NCBI GenBank assembly: GCA_039619475.1 | Contig: CM077116.1 | Location: 8,728,501-8,792,500 of the forward strand | Reading direction: 5' to 3' | DNA from: Icerya purchasi | Taxonomy: Eukaryota; Arthropoda; Insecta; Hemiptera; Monophlebidae | Length of the DNA: 64,000 nucleotides | In this document: in pieces, positions 36,491 to 48,489 of the stretch | How the letters are laid out: the number at the start of each line of letters is the position of its first letter | Numbering within the stretch: the first letter of the stretch is position 1 | Notes under the pieces: model-generated | What the model was told of the DNA's origin: nothing | The model's database searches: none | What the model saw: the letters and a program-made list of their open reading frames with translations, nothing else | Translations under genes and position numbers: made by a program

Positions 36491-37560
36491 TTATTAGTTT
36501 GTTATAATTGTTTATTATATTTGTTATTATTAACTTACTATACTTATATATTTAACAAACAGGATGAAAAAAGATTATTCATTACTTTTGATATTGTTCG
36601 AATTTTTTCGTTTCACAAATATGGGTCCAAAAAGAATCAGCGGCCACTAGTCTATCTGAGCCACATAAGCCGTGGTCAATTTAACCGTAAATATGAACGT
36701 AGATTTTAACTTAAAATCTGCTAGCCACCACCCCATTCACCCCTGTTCCTTCTAATCAGCCGAGAGAAATTAACAAGTTGAACTTAGTAATCTAGTCATG
36801 CTTCTAATAGTACTGACCGTTTCGTGCATATCAACTGATGCGAATGAATCGAGTAAAATAATATTAGCAATAAAAATTTCAATAATAACGATAATGAAAA
36901 TAAATTGTCGTCCTCAGTCTTTTATCTTCCACAAATCCCGAATTCTAAAAACTGTTTATTAACTTTTTGCTCAAGTAGTAGCTATCTAGATTTCTACTGG
37001 TAAGCTAAAAATTGATTGTTCTCCTCCTTTAGCCAGATTAATCTTTGCTGCCAGGGAAGTATCGGTAAATTTCCTTCTCTTCAATTTCTTTACTTCGCCG
37101 CATGATTGGAAGTACCCAGCGGCGGATTATTCGCCATCACTGTAAATGCAAACACGTCTACATGTTCTACACTATCTCCAACTGAGCTATGTTTATATTA
37201 TTCTTTGTAGCTAAGTGTATACCGCGCTAAACGCACATCAGTCAGCTTCAATAGCTACAACTCAACGTACATTGGACGACTGTACCGGCTTTTTTCCTTT
37301 TATCCGAAATTTCTCCGGTTTCTTTTGAATTCTTTCAAATTCTTACTTCCGTTCCCTATCCTTTCAATTCGTCTCTCTTTCTAATATTCAAGTTTTGAAT
37401 TCATTTTTCATTTTCTTTATATATTTCGTTTTATTTAATGCGATTATTTTTTTTCTCTTCGACTGCTGCCATCTTTTTAGTGTTCCTTGAGAGTTCTTTC
37501 TGTCTTATTTTTTTTCTTTTAGTTTCATTTTTTCTCAATCTCACTGCATTGCATCATTAA
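36491..37560. other. No recognisable gene
   Basis: AT-rich. The plus strand becomes pyrimidine-rich from about 37,290, as in family A copies, and may hold decayed 5' sequence of the next element. Confidence 0.35.
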
Positions 37561-37569
37561 TATATTACC

Positions 37570-38400
37570 ATGGAACTGACGCAGTCTCAGGAGCATAAAA
37601 AATTTGTTAACAGAGTCTATTAAACTTTCACAATATTAGTGTTGCTTTAATCCTAGAAACTCAGCTTGTCAAACACCAACATTAATTTCAGAAGCTTCAG
37701 GATAATTTGCTATTCTAGTAACAACTATAAGGCTTCTGCTAATCTTGTTAGAAATGACATTCCCCTCCACGCTTACGATGTTTCTCTAAATCTCTTTCCT
37801 TGTTCTACTAAATATTTTGTTTATGTCTCTATTCTCTGTACGCTTTTCCTCTTAACGTGACTTACATTTGTATTCTTCCACATTACAACCTTCGTTTCTT
37901 TACTTTTTTCTTTTTCAATTCCAGCTCACAATCGTTCGCTATAAGTGGTGATCGCAATGCTCATTGTCCATTGTGAATCTGCAAAGTTTACAAAGTCAAC
38001 GTGAATACGAAAATTCCATCCTTTTCGATAATTTCATCGTCCTTAATGATCTCCCTCCTACTGACGAGTTTGTCTATTTTTATTTTTCGGAATTTGTTTT
38101 TGTTTCTTCTGCAACTATTGATCCTAATTGTAGCCGGTGGAACCTTATGGGTTCTTCTGGTACTGATCGTTATTCTAATGATCCCTCTGAATATTCCTTT
38201 CTTACAGAACCCTGTCACATGCTATTCAATAGAATCTGCGTCTAAAAGAATACGGACTCTATTCCGTTTTTTCGTTAATTTTTCGCTTCCTAATATTTAA
38301 CCTAACTCTGAGTCTGCAATCTATCAATTTCTGTTCCTTTCAGTTTTCCCAGTTGTAACTGCGTTCATCTGACTGCTAGAAGAATTTTTACTCTAAATCT
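37570..38400 (+). pseudogene. Family A-like LINE endonuclease domain (copy A7a)
   Basis: Decayed AP-endonuclease motifs occur in order: an ILETQL segment (the 'ETWL' position) at about 37,655, NLVRNDIPLHAYDVSLN (about 37,744-37,793; 'GGVAxxVRNDI' region), SGDRNAHCPL (37,944-37,973; catalytic GDFNAH with F changed to R), ENSILFDNFIVLNDLP, and GSSGTDRYS (about 38,151-38,180; the SDH region with H changed to R). EN nicks target DNA to prime reverse transcription. Several frames are used and catalytic residues are lost. Confidence 0.5.
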
Positions 38401-39300
38401 CCGATCAAGAAATATTTCGATAGATAGCTGAAATCGATTAAGAATCATCCGCAGATTTTCCATCCCTCCGCGCATTACACATATAACAGGTAATACAGAG
38501 CCAACCGTTATGTCGGGTATTCTTTTTTGTCCTTTCTAATCAGAACCACTATTGCATTCTTTTTTCTCCTTCTTTATTGAAAAATCTACTTACTTTGTTG
38601 ATGAACGGCTTTAGACATACAAACACCGATCGTAAAAACGTAAAGTCAGTTTTGTATAAAACTTTTCAGAATTTCGCTACTTTCATAAAATACAAGTATA
38701 AAACAAAAACTTTAAAAACAAAAATTTTAAAAATAAAATTTTCGACGTACGTGTCTTTTTGTCGGCAGTTTTCACAGGAACCACGCACTATGCAGCATCG
38801 CAAAATAATCGAGGAAATAAGCACAGTTTTAAATAGTAGGGGTAAACTATTTTTTAATGCCTGTTTATCGTTAGCTTAGTTGCTTCCCGGTGATGGATAG
38901 TGTAAGACATTCGAAAGGTCGAAATAAAGATTTTTATTAAAACACCTACGGCATACATCAGAACATTTCATTCCTGATACTAACCATCGTGAAAGCTTCA
39001 TATTTTTTAAGGAAAGCTTCTTAAATGCTAATAAACAATGTGAACAGAAATTTATGCGGCTTACGAGGCAAATTACTATTATTACGTTGATGTCTGTTTC
39101 GTAAAATTACATTTTTACTTCAATTCTTTAACATAGTGTCCGAAATATTTTATGCTACCGAAGTTACGATAAAAATTAAAACGCTTCGCTATAAAATATC
39201 AGATGTATAATATGAAAAATAATAATACTACCACAGAAATACTATTAAAGCAGATCTACTGCGGTAAGAGAATTAATTTATAATTTATTAACATTTAGTT
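38401..39300. other. No recognisable gene between two LINE parts
   Basis: A family A element should have RT here, but I see none. A 100-codon lysine-rich frame (38,577-38,879) has no motif. Either the RT was deleted or replaced, or A7a and A7b are independent insertions. Confidence 0.35.
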
Positions 39301-39309
39301 CTATCCTAA

Positions 39310-39935
39310 TTGACCTGCTCTGAATTCCGGGCCACTACGGGGCATCGTTGGTAACGATCTTGCCGATTCTTTGGCATGTCTAGCTGCGGTAAATGGCTGT
39401 TTCATAGACAGATTCTCTTCCCAATGTCTTTGTCCTCTCTCTTATCGTTTTCACCATGACTACTGATCTTTATCCGTCTCTTTTCTCTAATCCTAACTCC
39501 TTTTACCTTGCTATACAACCCTCTCCACCCACTTCTTCCTGGTTTAATAATTTTCCCTGCATCAGCCGTTCTGTTATTTCTTCCATAATTCGCCCCCGCT
39601 TTAATCACAGTCTGTTTCCTGTCTCCCTCTTTCGTTTTAATATTGTTCAGTCTCCCTTGTGTCCCTTCCATCCGCTTATCCTTAATTTGATCTGTGATGT
39701 AAATCACCTTCTATTCGAATGCTCTTTTATCTCCTCGGAACACGCAGTCCTTTATTCTAATTTGCTTGGCCTTGGCCTCCCGACCCCTTACTGTGCCCAC
39801 TACATTCTTGCTCTTCCTTCTCTTTCTGTAGTTCCTGTATTGGCTACCTTCATTTCTTCTGTTTCTAATTTACAAATCCCTACGTTTCATCATTCTGTTA
39901 GTCCTTTATGTTGGATAAATGTCCTGTGTTGACGC
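39310..39935 (+). pseudogene. Family A LINE ORF2: RNase H end and C-terminal domain (A7b)
   Basis: IPGHYG and, after a shift, VGNDLADSLACLAAVNG (39,324-39,400) form the end of RNase H. A long frame (39,456-39,932) then gives the cleanest C-terminal domain of the family: FYLAIQPSPPTSSWFNNF, RPRFNHSLFPVSLFRF, CDVNHLLFECSFISSEHAV and LGLGLPTPYCAHYILALPS. The 'CDxNHxxFEC' knuckle is intact. The next bases (GACGCGTCCATGG, then an A run) look like the 3' end and tail. Confidence 0.7.
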
Positions 39936-39950
39936 GTCCATGGAAAAAAA

Positions 39951-41997
39951 AAGAGAATTAAATAAAATTTTCCGTTTTTTTTTTATTTTCTAAGAATGTT
40001 CGGTCTGTAATTCTGTGTTTGAATTTTTATGCCGATGACAATATTCTGCGTAACTTCTATCTCTAGATGGGAATAATTTAGCTTTAATTTTTAAGTTTAA
40101 AAAATAATATATGAAATATTTGAACAAGCGCAACTAATTATATTTAAAATTAATTAATTAAATTATTTCAAAATAAAAGTTCAGGTTCTCTTTTTGTTTT
40201 TTTACGAGAAACTTCAAGATACAGCCAGAACATATAGCGTAAAATCAGAAAGAGACGTGGTATATAAAAAAACCCAGAAAAATCAACAATTTATTAGATC
40301 GTTTAAATAAAATGTACTTGGCAGTTTAACTACGCGCTCCTTATATGATTAATGATTAATGGAACTGCGAATTATGCATAAACATAAATTTAACATTTTC
40401 TATTCGCTGATGATACGATATATAACATTGCTAACTAATTTAATGAATTTTTAAACACCTAAATACCTATTCATTTTTCCAAAAAGTAACGATGTTTTGC
40501 AACAGCGGCATCTTTTCTAATTCCTTTTAAGTAGCTTTCGGTCAAGGCCGAATTTCCAGTCAAAATTGAAACCAAAACTTTCATATTATAATCGACCGCG
40601 ATTTAATTTTTTTTTTTTTTCTGAATAAAATTCAAATATACTTATAATTATATAAGCAATAAATCGACCAGAAAACATTAATGTATTAAAAATTATAACA
40701 TCAACACGTTTTAGAGACACTGCTCCATATAATCGCGGTGAATATAACGCTATAATTTTTAATATATTAATGTTCTCTAGTTGATTTATTTCTTATATAA
40801 TTATATTAAGTGAATACAACTTAAGGGGGGGGGGGGTTGAAAACACGTTTGTAAGAAATCACTCTTTATCAAATATACTTATTTATAAGCGGGGACGACG
40901 TTGAAAAATAAGTAATCTTCGTCTGATTTTAAATAAGCAAAAGAAAAAACTAAATTTGCTCTTTATTCGAAGAGAAATTTTCTTTATGAAAACAAAAAAA
41001 ATTTACAAAATTAATAATTACAATTAAACAGCGCAATAACACAATTCAAATCAAATATCAAATATATTGCAAAAATATATACAAAGTAACTTATAAATAT
41101 TTGTTATTTTTAAATCGCAGATGCGCTCGAAAGCGCGAGTAGCGAAAGTGGTTTTGTGTGTACATGAACCACATCAATGTGCCTAATACTGTTAAAGTGT
41201 AAGCATCATTTTTGTAGTTCATGTTTACAAATTATTTCTGTGTTCACATGTGGTTTTGGACATTGCAGATACTTAATATTGATACAAAAAAAAACAAAAC
41301 AAAAAAATTTTTTTTTCTACATCTGACGTTTTATAATAATAAATTTTTTACAGTTTAAATCTTACATGGGCTACATTTATGTGTAATTTTAAACAATTAA
41401 ATAAAGAAAACAAATTGATTACAAATAAACATTATCTGTTAAACACTGACATGTTGCCCATGTTTACAATTATATGTAATAAGAATACAATTTAAATTTA
41501 ATAATTAAATAATATATAAAATTAATCTCACTTATTCCCCAATCCCGTTATAGGGGTGGCGCACTCCAACAATAATGAATGAACGTAAAAGAAAAACTAA
41601 TAGTTCTATAAATACCAATAACAGTACATATGATAAAAATAATTATTTTGCAAAAGAATAAATTAAGATTATAAAATAATGATACTAAAAGTAATAACAG
41701 TAAATTAATAGTTAATAAAATCTTTATTAAATCGAAATGACGAGTTGTAATAGTAAAAATATGTATAAGTATTTGTAAATTAAGTTAAACAGCTATTAAA
41801 TTAAATTTAAGATTAATTAGCTAAATCTGATGTAATGTTAATGTACAAACTTAAATTATTACATGTTCGGATATAAATAATGTATGGATTAATGAAATTA
41901 TAATTATATGATAAGTTATAAAAGGACAGCGAATGTTACTGAATAATTGAATATTTAACTAAGTTACCGTAGTTGATGATACAATAATTGCTGCAAG
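39951..41997. other. No recognisable gene
   Basis: Strongly AT-rich with a G12 run at about 40,826-40,837 and the inverted repeat listed next. No open frame of note. Confidence 0.4.
40628..40820. repeat. Short palindromic element, arms about 65-70 bp
   Basis: The left arm (about 40,628-40,697) contains ATAATTATATAAGCAATAAA and CATTAATGTATTAAAAATTA. The right arm (about 40,751-40,820) is its inverse complement with roughly one mismatch per ten bases. The loop is about 53 bp. It could be a small MITE or a fold-back remnant. No clear target duplication was seen. Confidence 0.6.
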
Positions 41998-44900
41998 TAT
42001 TATTATTATTATTATTATTATTTTTTTTTTTCATTTTAAAATTGTGAAAGATAAAGAAAGTTAATTTAAAGTATTTATCGCTCAGGAATATCGATTCGCA
42101 TATTTTTGATTCAGACCTATGTCGTAATTCAATAAAGTTTATATTATACCGGCAATAATGTAAACAAGTGAGCTAGAGATTTTTGTTTTGTTTTGTTCCT
42201 TTTTTTTTCTTTTTCTTTATTTCCTCTTTCCCTTTTATTTAACAATGTGTCATATTACGTTATATAAATCAACTTAAAACTTTTATTTGTGAATTTCCTA
42301 TTGTACTTTTTTAACTATTAAAACTACATTTGGGTTGCCAAATTTATTAAAAGTGCTGTGTTTCGTAATTTTTAAACATTATGGTGAAATGCATTATTTT
42401 TAACCATTTTAAAATGTAGACATCGCATGAATTTACTTATGTTTAAGCTCTAAGTGTTAATTTTTGATTACGATTTATTGGAATTAAGCTGTTCAAATTC
42501 AATTAAATTTTTTAAAATTGTAAAGTGTAAATTCCTATTAATAATTGCTTCTGAACTTAACATTAAATACATCAAAAGGAATAAGACGGATTTGTAGTTT
42601 TGAAGAAGTTTATTAGAATTTTCCGCTTATATTTGTAGTTTCGGAGTTTATTTTTCAAAACTGCAGGTAAAGAATTAAATAATTTCGAACCTATATATCT
42701 TGCCTGTGTTCTACTGTGGAATTTATAATAGCATGGTATATCTGCTTTCTCTTGATGAGATGTTCTAGTTATTCCCGTACCGAATTGAATACTAAATTTA
42801 TCTTTGTTTTTTAAAGCATACAACAATAAATTCGTGAAGTACAGGTTTTTAAAACTTAATAAACTGTCGTCACTATTGGCAAAATTTCCCGAGTTTATTT
42901 TCTTACTTAGAGAATTTTGTAAATACTTTATACGTGCAAGATGGTAATTAGCCGCACCTCCCCAGTGTATGATTCCGTATGCTAGTGTTGGTTGAAATAG
43001 TGCTAGATGTAACAATCGAAGTTGTTTCTTACTGAAATATTGATCCAAATAATAGAATAGATAGTTCAATTTTCTTAATTTTGCTGATAAATATGATAGA
43101 TGTTTTACCCATAGTAATTTACAGTCTAAATACACTCCTAGATATTTAACCTCATACGCTCTATCTATAATGATGTTATCTTCCCATTCTATCTTTATTT
43201 GATTCCATCTATGTTGAGGTAGATGACTAAATATTAAATATTTCGTTTTATTAACATTTAGTTGTAATTTATTGTTGTTCATCCAATTATGCACTCTATT
43301 TACATCTGTTTGTATCTGGTTCTGTAGAATATTTACAAATCGTGAGCTTACTAATAATACAGTATCGTCCGCATATGTGTATATTTTCCCGGAAATCTTT
43401 AAATTACATAGATCATTGATATATGTATATCAAGAATAAAATTGGTCCCAGAATACTGCCTTGCGGTACACCGTATCCCTGTATTAGACTATCGCTAAAA
43501 GTTTTGTTAATTTTTGTTACAACTTTCCTATTTGTTAAGTAAGAATTAAACCAATCGTACATAATGCCGCGGAAACCGCAAGAGTACATTTTCTTTAATA
43601 AAATATTGTGTTCCACAGTATCAAACGCTTTACAAAAGTCAAAATATACGGCAGCTACCGAGCAACCGTATTCTAATTTTTCAGTTATAGTAGTTATGTG
43701 ATTGAACAATGCGTCGTCTGTGCATTTATGTTGCAAAAAACCATACTGGTTTTTGCTGAAGTAATTTTGCTTGTTTAAAAGTAGTCTAGGATCTTTATTT
43801 TTATACATTTTTCGAAAATTTTTGAAAAAGATGATAGTAAACATATAGGTCGATAGTTTGAAATATCATAAGCTTTGCCGCTTTTAAATACAGGTGTTAT
43901 TATTCCAAATTTTAGATTGTCTGGAAAGATTCCCAATTTCACCGATTCATTAAATAAATATGTTAACGGTTTGGTAAAAAATTCGATGTTTTCTTTTATT
44001 AATATAATAGAAATTCCGTCATGTCCGAAAGAATGCTTATTCGGGAGTGATGCGATTGCAGTTCTTATGTCATTCAAAGTAAAATCGATGAAACCGAAAG
44101 AGCTTGTATTGTGATTAGTAATGTTGTAATTATTTGTGCTAATCGACAAGTTGTCTTTGATGGATTTAATTATATTCACAAAATAGTTGTTAAAATGATT
44201 GGCTATAATGAACTCATTGTCACTAACCGTTACAATCTCGTTGTTTATGAAAATTTCTTTTAAAATTGGAATCTTGCTTCCTATTACCTTTTTAATTAAC
44301 GCCCAGTATTGTTTAGGATTATCTCTATAGCAGTGTAATTTATGCGAATAATATTCTTTTTTAGTTACTCGTACTAACTTCTGTAGTTTTTTAGAAACAT
44401 TTTTAAACTGAAGTCGTAAGTTTTCATTTGAAGGGGATTTTTTAAATAGTTTGTGTAATGAATTCTTTTCTCTTGATAACTCCACTACCTCGTTAGTGAC
44501 CCATTCCGATCTCTTGCGTTGATGATTTTTATAATTACATACCGTTTTAGATTGATCTAAAGCATTTTTAACAAGTAATATGAATGTTTCAAATTTAGCA
44601 TTTATTGTTAGTGATTCACTATATATTTCATTCAAATTGCACTGCTGGAGGTTTTGTTTTAGAAGTAATTTGTCGGTAGTATATTTATTTTCGTTGGTTT
44701 TTAGTCGTAAGTTAAAATCCATTTTATGGTTGGTGTATAAAAGCGAATGATCCGAAAAAGAACACGGCACAACATTAACCGTAGTACTCAGGTGTGTCTT
44801 AGAATTTAAAATTCCTCGAACAAAGACGTGATCCAGACAAGATGAATACTTCTCTTTTTCCTTGTGATATGTGGGTTGATTATGACAACTTTTGAATCCA

Positions 44901-45365
44901 TGAGTACTCAATAAGTTTAGGTAGTTTAGACTTTTAATGTTGTCTAATAAATTTATATTTATGTCTCCAGTGATTAAAGCAGTTATGTCTAACTTGTTAA
45001 TAACTTCGTTTAAGTGTACTAAAAATTCTGAATATTGTCCTTCACAGAAACGATAAATTCCTACCACGGATAAATTACTATTATCGTGTAATTTTATATT
45101 GAAACATACGATGTTTCCGGATGAAATTTTTATATCAATATTAGTAAACAATAAACTCTTTTTAATATATACTAAAACACCTCCCGATCTTTTATGAATT
45201 CTACAGTCTGCACTAATAGTGTATCCAGGAATCTCATACCGAGTTACTTCCTCGTCAGTCAACCATGTTTCAGTTAGTATTATTAGATCGTATTCCCTTT
45301 CACACTCAGTTAACAACAGTACTAAATCATTATAAGGAGCTCTTAAACTACTTACATTAAGAATA
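41998..45365 (-). mobile_element. Young APE-type LINE, 5'-truncated, near-intact ORF2
   Basis: The minus-strand ORF2 (45,364-42,572) is followed by about 530 bp of 3' UTR and an A run ending in ATT/TAA triplets (T-rich, 41,998-42,032 on the plus strand). I-type and related LINEs often end in short TAA repeats. The 5' end lies inside the endonuclease domain, so ORF1 and the extreme N-terminus are missing. Only two small frameshifts disrupt about 930 codons, which suggests recent insertion. No target duplication was identified. Confidence 0.8.
42572..45364 (-). pseudogene. LINE ORF2: endonuclease and reverse transcriptase, two frameshifts
   Basis: The frame opens with LNVSSLRAPYNDLV, the first strand of the endonuclease. 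In the 45,316-43,775 segment, EN shows LTETWL (residues 14-19), GDININ (117-122) and SDH (188-190). RT entry motifs are GHDGIS (431) and NYRPI (487). A shift at about 43,773 (TTTTAAAC) leads to the next frame with YFDFCKAFD and GVPQGSILGP. A four-base AT slip at 43,421-43,424 then changes frame within 'LIYINDL', after which YADD lies at 43,364-43,375. The rest reads NNNKLQLNVNKTKYLIFS, VKYLGVYLD and a basic C-terminus ending at 42,572. No RNase H follows, as in CR1/jockey-like elements. All core catalytic residues seen are intact. Confidence 0.88.
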
Positions 45366-47798
45366 ACGATTTAATTAGACCGATGGTCTGATTAAACAGC
45401 AGCAGTGTAAACAATTACTCGCCAACTGCATTAATGGTAGGCAGATACTTTGATAACGTTTCCTGGGGTCCGTATATTTACCGATAAAAATATATATATA
45501 CTTCCACATTTTTCTTTATGCTTTTCGCAGATGATGTCTAATATTTCCCCTCATCGGAATACTTATTATCCGTTATTTAATCAAGAGACGGTTATTTAAG
45601 TTATAGAAAAGACTCAACTGGTCAAATCGTTCGTTTATATCCCTGAGTTTAATTTGAAAAGCTTCGGTTAAAAAAACTAAAATACGAAATGGGTTTTAAT
45701 TTTTAACAACGAAAAACACACGGTAATATGCAAAATAAAGCACCAAAGACCCAAAGGTTCAACCGATATTTGACACCGAAACCAAAATTTCAGTCGGATA
45801 GTACACCTTTAGGCATAGTATTCTAATTGTTCAACTATTTCACATTAATCCAGATAATATAATTAAGTTAAATGCATGTATATTGCTCCTCCTGATGAAG
45901 AGTCCCTAAGTAAAACTGATTAAAATGTATTTAGTATAATATTATTATCCAGTTTTAGTAGTTGATTCCGTAGAAATCTTTTTTTTTCCTTTTTTTTTTT
46001 CTTTTCTAGCCGACAGAAAACCATTTTGCCACCATCAAATTAGTATAGATATAAACCAACGTAAGATTGTTTTCCTTCTCCCTTCTCTGTTCCCTCCTTT
46101 TCCCTTTTCTCCATCGTTTTTCTCCTTTCTTTCTCCTTCTCTTCCTTTCTTTTTCTTTCTTTTTTTTTTTTTTTTTTGTATTTTTATTTTTAATATAATG
46201 CGTAAGAATAAGAAGAAATAATAGGGAACAGCAAGGGCAGGAGCTGCTCGCCAAACCATCCATCGAAGCTATCCGATTGAAATTAATATCACCCCTTCGT
46301 TATGGAAAAGTGTTTTAACATGGAACGACATCACGTATACGCTGTAAAATTTCATCGATTGACATGCTCAATATCTTGCTTTGTTCCTCCTTTTTAATGG
46401 TATTTTCTTAAATTACCGGAAAATCCGTAAACCAAATTACTATTATCGAATGACTCAAATCAAAATTCCAAAAAGTGTGTTTTTTTTCGTGTTTTTTTTT
46501 TTGAATTTTCCATTATTTTGAAAACATAAATATATATAATAAATTTTCCAATTCCAACTTTTAGAGTGATCACAGTAATTTCCACCTCCCGACAGATAAC
46601 TATGTACGTGTGTGTATATAGAAATGTATGTACATGTATGTACGGTTGAGTGTAAAGGGAAATGTAGGCACGTGCAGTTATAAAAAATGATGTCGCACTA
46701 AAACTTTACGACAAAATAGGAAACAAGCTATGATAATTCTGAAAAAATTGCAAGCGACACTGCTGCCAACTATAAGGGGTAGGCTACATAAAATTCGATG
46801 CCAGCTTATTTCGGTGGGAAGAGCGCGTTCTGCGGGAGGGATTATTTTTGTTCTCCTATTATCATTAGTGCGTAAGATACTATATTTGTAAAGTCGGCGG
46901 AAAAAGGGTAATTACTTTTAATGGGCAGAAACCGCGTCCCGAGCAAAAGACACATTATGTCAAATTAAATTATTGTTTATTGGCTTTAACAACTTATAAC
47001 GTTATCGAAACGGCCGAGAGCATAACTGTAATAAAACAGCTGCCAGCGGCTGCCGCGTTCGTTATTAAAGTGAAAATATCAGGGGCCAGTTCTAGAAATT
47101 TCTCGTTAGATGAACTCGGCGGCGGATGATGTAAATTTCGAAAAATGATGATACGCTAAACGGTCACGCAGGTGAAATTGTGTCAGTCTGAACCTAGGCA
47201 AGAATTGCCAGTCTAATTTAAATAATTGCCGCGAATTCGGCACCGGCGGAACAGTCAGAGATGCGGCGACAAATAAATCGAAATGCCGGCGTTCTGCTCG
47301 CTGCGCGGTTATATCGAAATTTTGTCAAAAGATTAAAGAAAAGATGCGGCTGGCTCGCAAGGAGCAGCATTTATTTAAAAATTCGAAAAAAAGAACAAAA
47401 ACAAAAAAAAAAAGAAGAACCGGCTCGTTTTGTTCCTCATTTTAATATTCATTCCATTTGGCTCAGCTTCGTCGGTCAACAAGAAGATGATTCCGCAAAC
47501 AGATTGTATGCAGTACATTCAGCCACCTACGGATTCCGTCATCATCATTATCATTATTATGAAAATGCGAATTTGAAGATTCGTCTGAAATTTCATCCGC
47601 AAAAATATTATTTTCTTTTTGTCTTTACCCTTCTCATTATTATTATGATTCTCTTTACTTTTCTCGAAATGGAAACGAACAACAACGCTGAAATGTATAA
47701 ATAATAATACCGAAAATCCAATAATACACCGCATTTGCATTCTCTTCATATAATAATAATAACCAAACATTTAGAATGCAGTTTATTAAAATTATTAC

Positions 47799-47829
<31 letters not shown>

Positions 47830-48480
47830 TGTTATTATTACTATTTTAAAAGTATTATGAAAACTATATTAATATAATGTTTGGCAGTTTTGAAAAGTTT
47901 CAAATTTCTCTTTTCAGAGAAAACTTTGGCGAGACAGAGATACACTGCGCACTATTTCAGATATTTTTTTTTTGAAACAATGAAAGCGAACATGTATATT
48001 TTTGATTAGCGAATTCGGCGCCAGCAAATTCGACGTTATTATTTTAAAAATCGAACGGGAATTATTTAATTGTTTTAAAAGTCGGAGGAAATCGTTCCAC
48101 TGCGCGAGTTTCTTTTGTACGATACTTCTGCTACAGAAAAGCGATCCAACGAAACGTTATATTATGATATCATTCTATTTTCATGCGGGCGATGAAATAA
48201 TAATTTTCGTTTTAATATTTGCCAGCGATAGTAACCTTACATTCTCATTGAAGTGATCATTTTTAGGGGAAGAACTTTACATCGAAATCTTCTCTTAAAG
48301 TGTAAAAAACTCTTCGATGTGCTGCAAAAAAAAGAATTTAATTGTTGCAAAAATCATTGCATTCATTTGCGTGAAATGAAAATTCTCATCAATACGAATC
48401 ACGCGGGTTAAAATGCGCGAATTGAATTTATATATTTTACATATCCGTATATGTTAAAAAAATTAGTTGCAGCAGAATTT
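45366..48480. other. No recognised gene; pyrimidine-rich tract
   Basis: A low-complexity C/T tract (about 46,070-46,180) creates artificial lysine/glutamate-rich frames on the minus strand. A moderately GC-richer part lies at 46,780-47,380. The 147-codon frame at 47,261-47,704 has an RRKK-rich start and a hydrophobic end but no family motif. A TTA microsatellite follows at about 47,801-47,829. Confidence 0.35.
47801..47829. repeat. (TTA)n microsatellite
   Basis: About ten TTA units; a TTA/TAA-rich context extends on both sides. Confidence 0.9.
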
Positions 48481-48489
48481 TTACCGTTT

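Noticed and set aside
45886..45920. CTGATGAAGAGTCCCTAAGT, resembling the start of a hammerhead core
   Set aside because: The second core strand (GAAA after a closed stem II) is absent and no stem pairs; no Penelope coding sequence is nearby.
46006..46263. Lysine/glutamate-rich open frames on the minus strand
   Set aside because: They are translations of a C/T-rich low-complexity tract.
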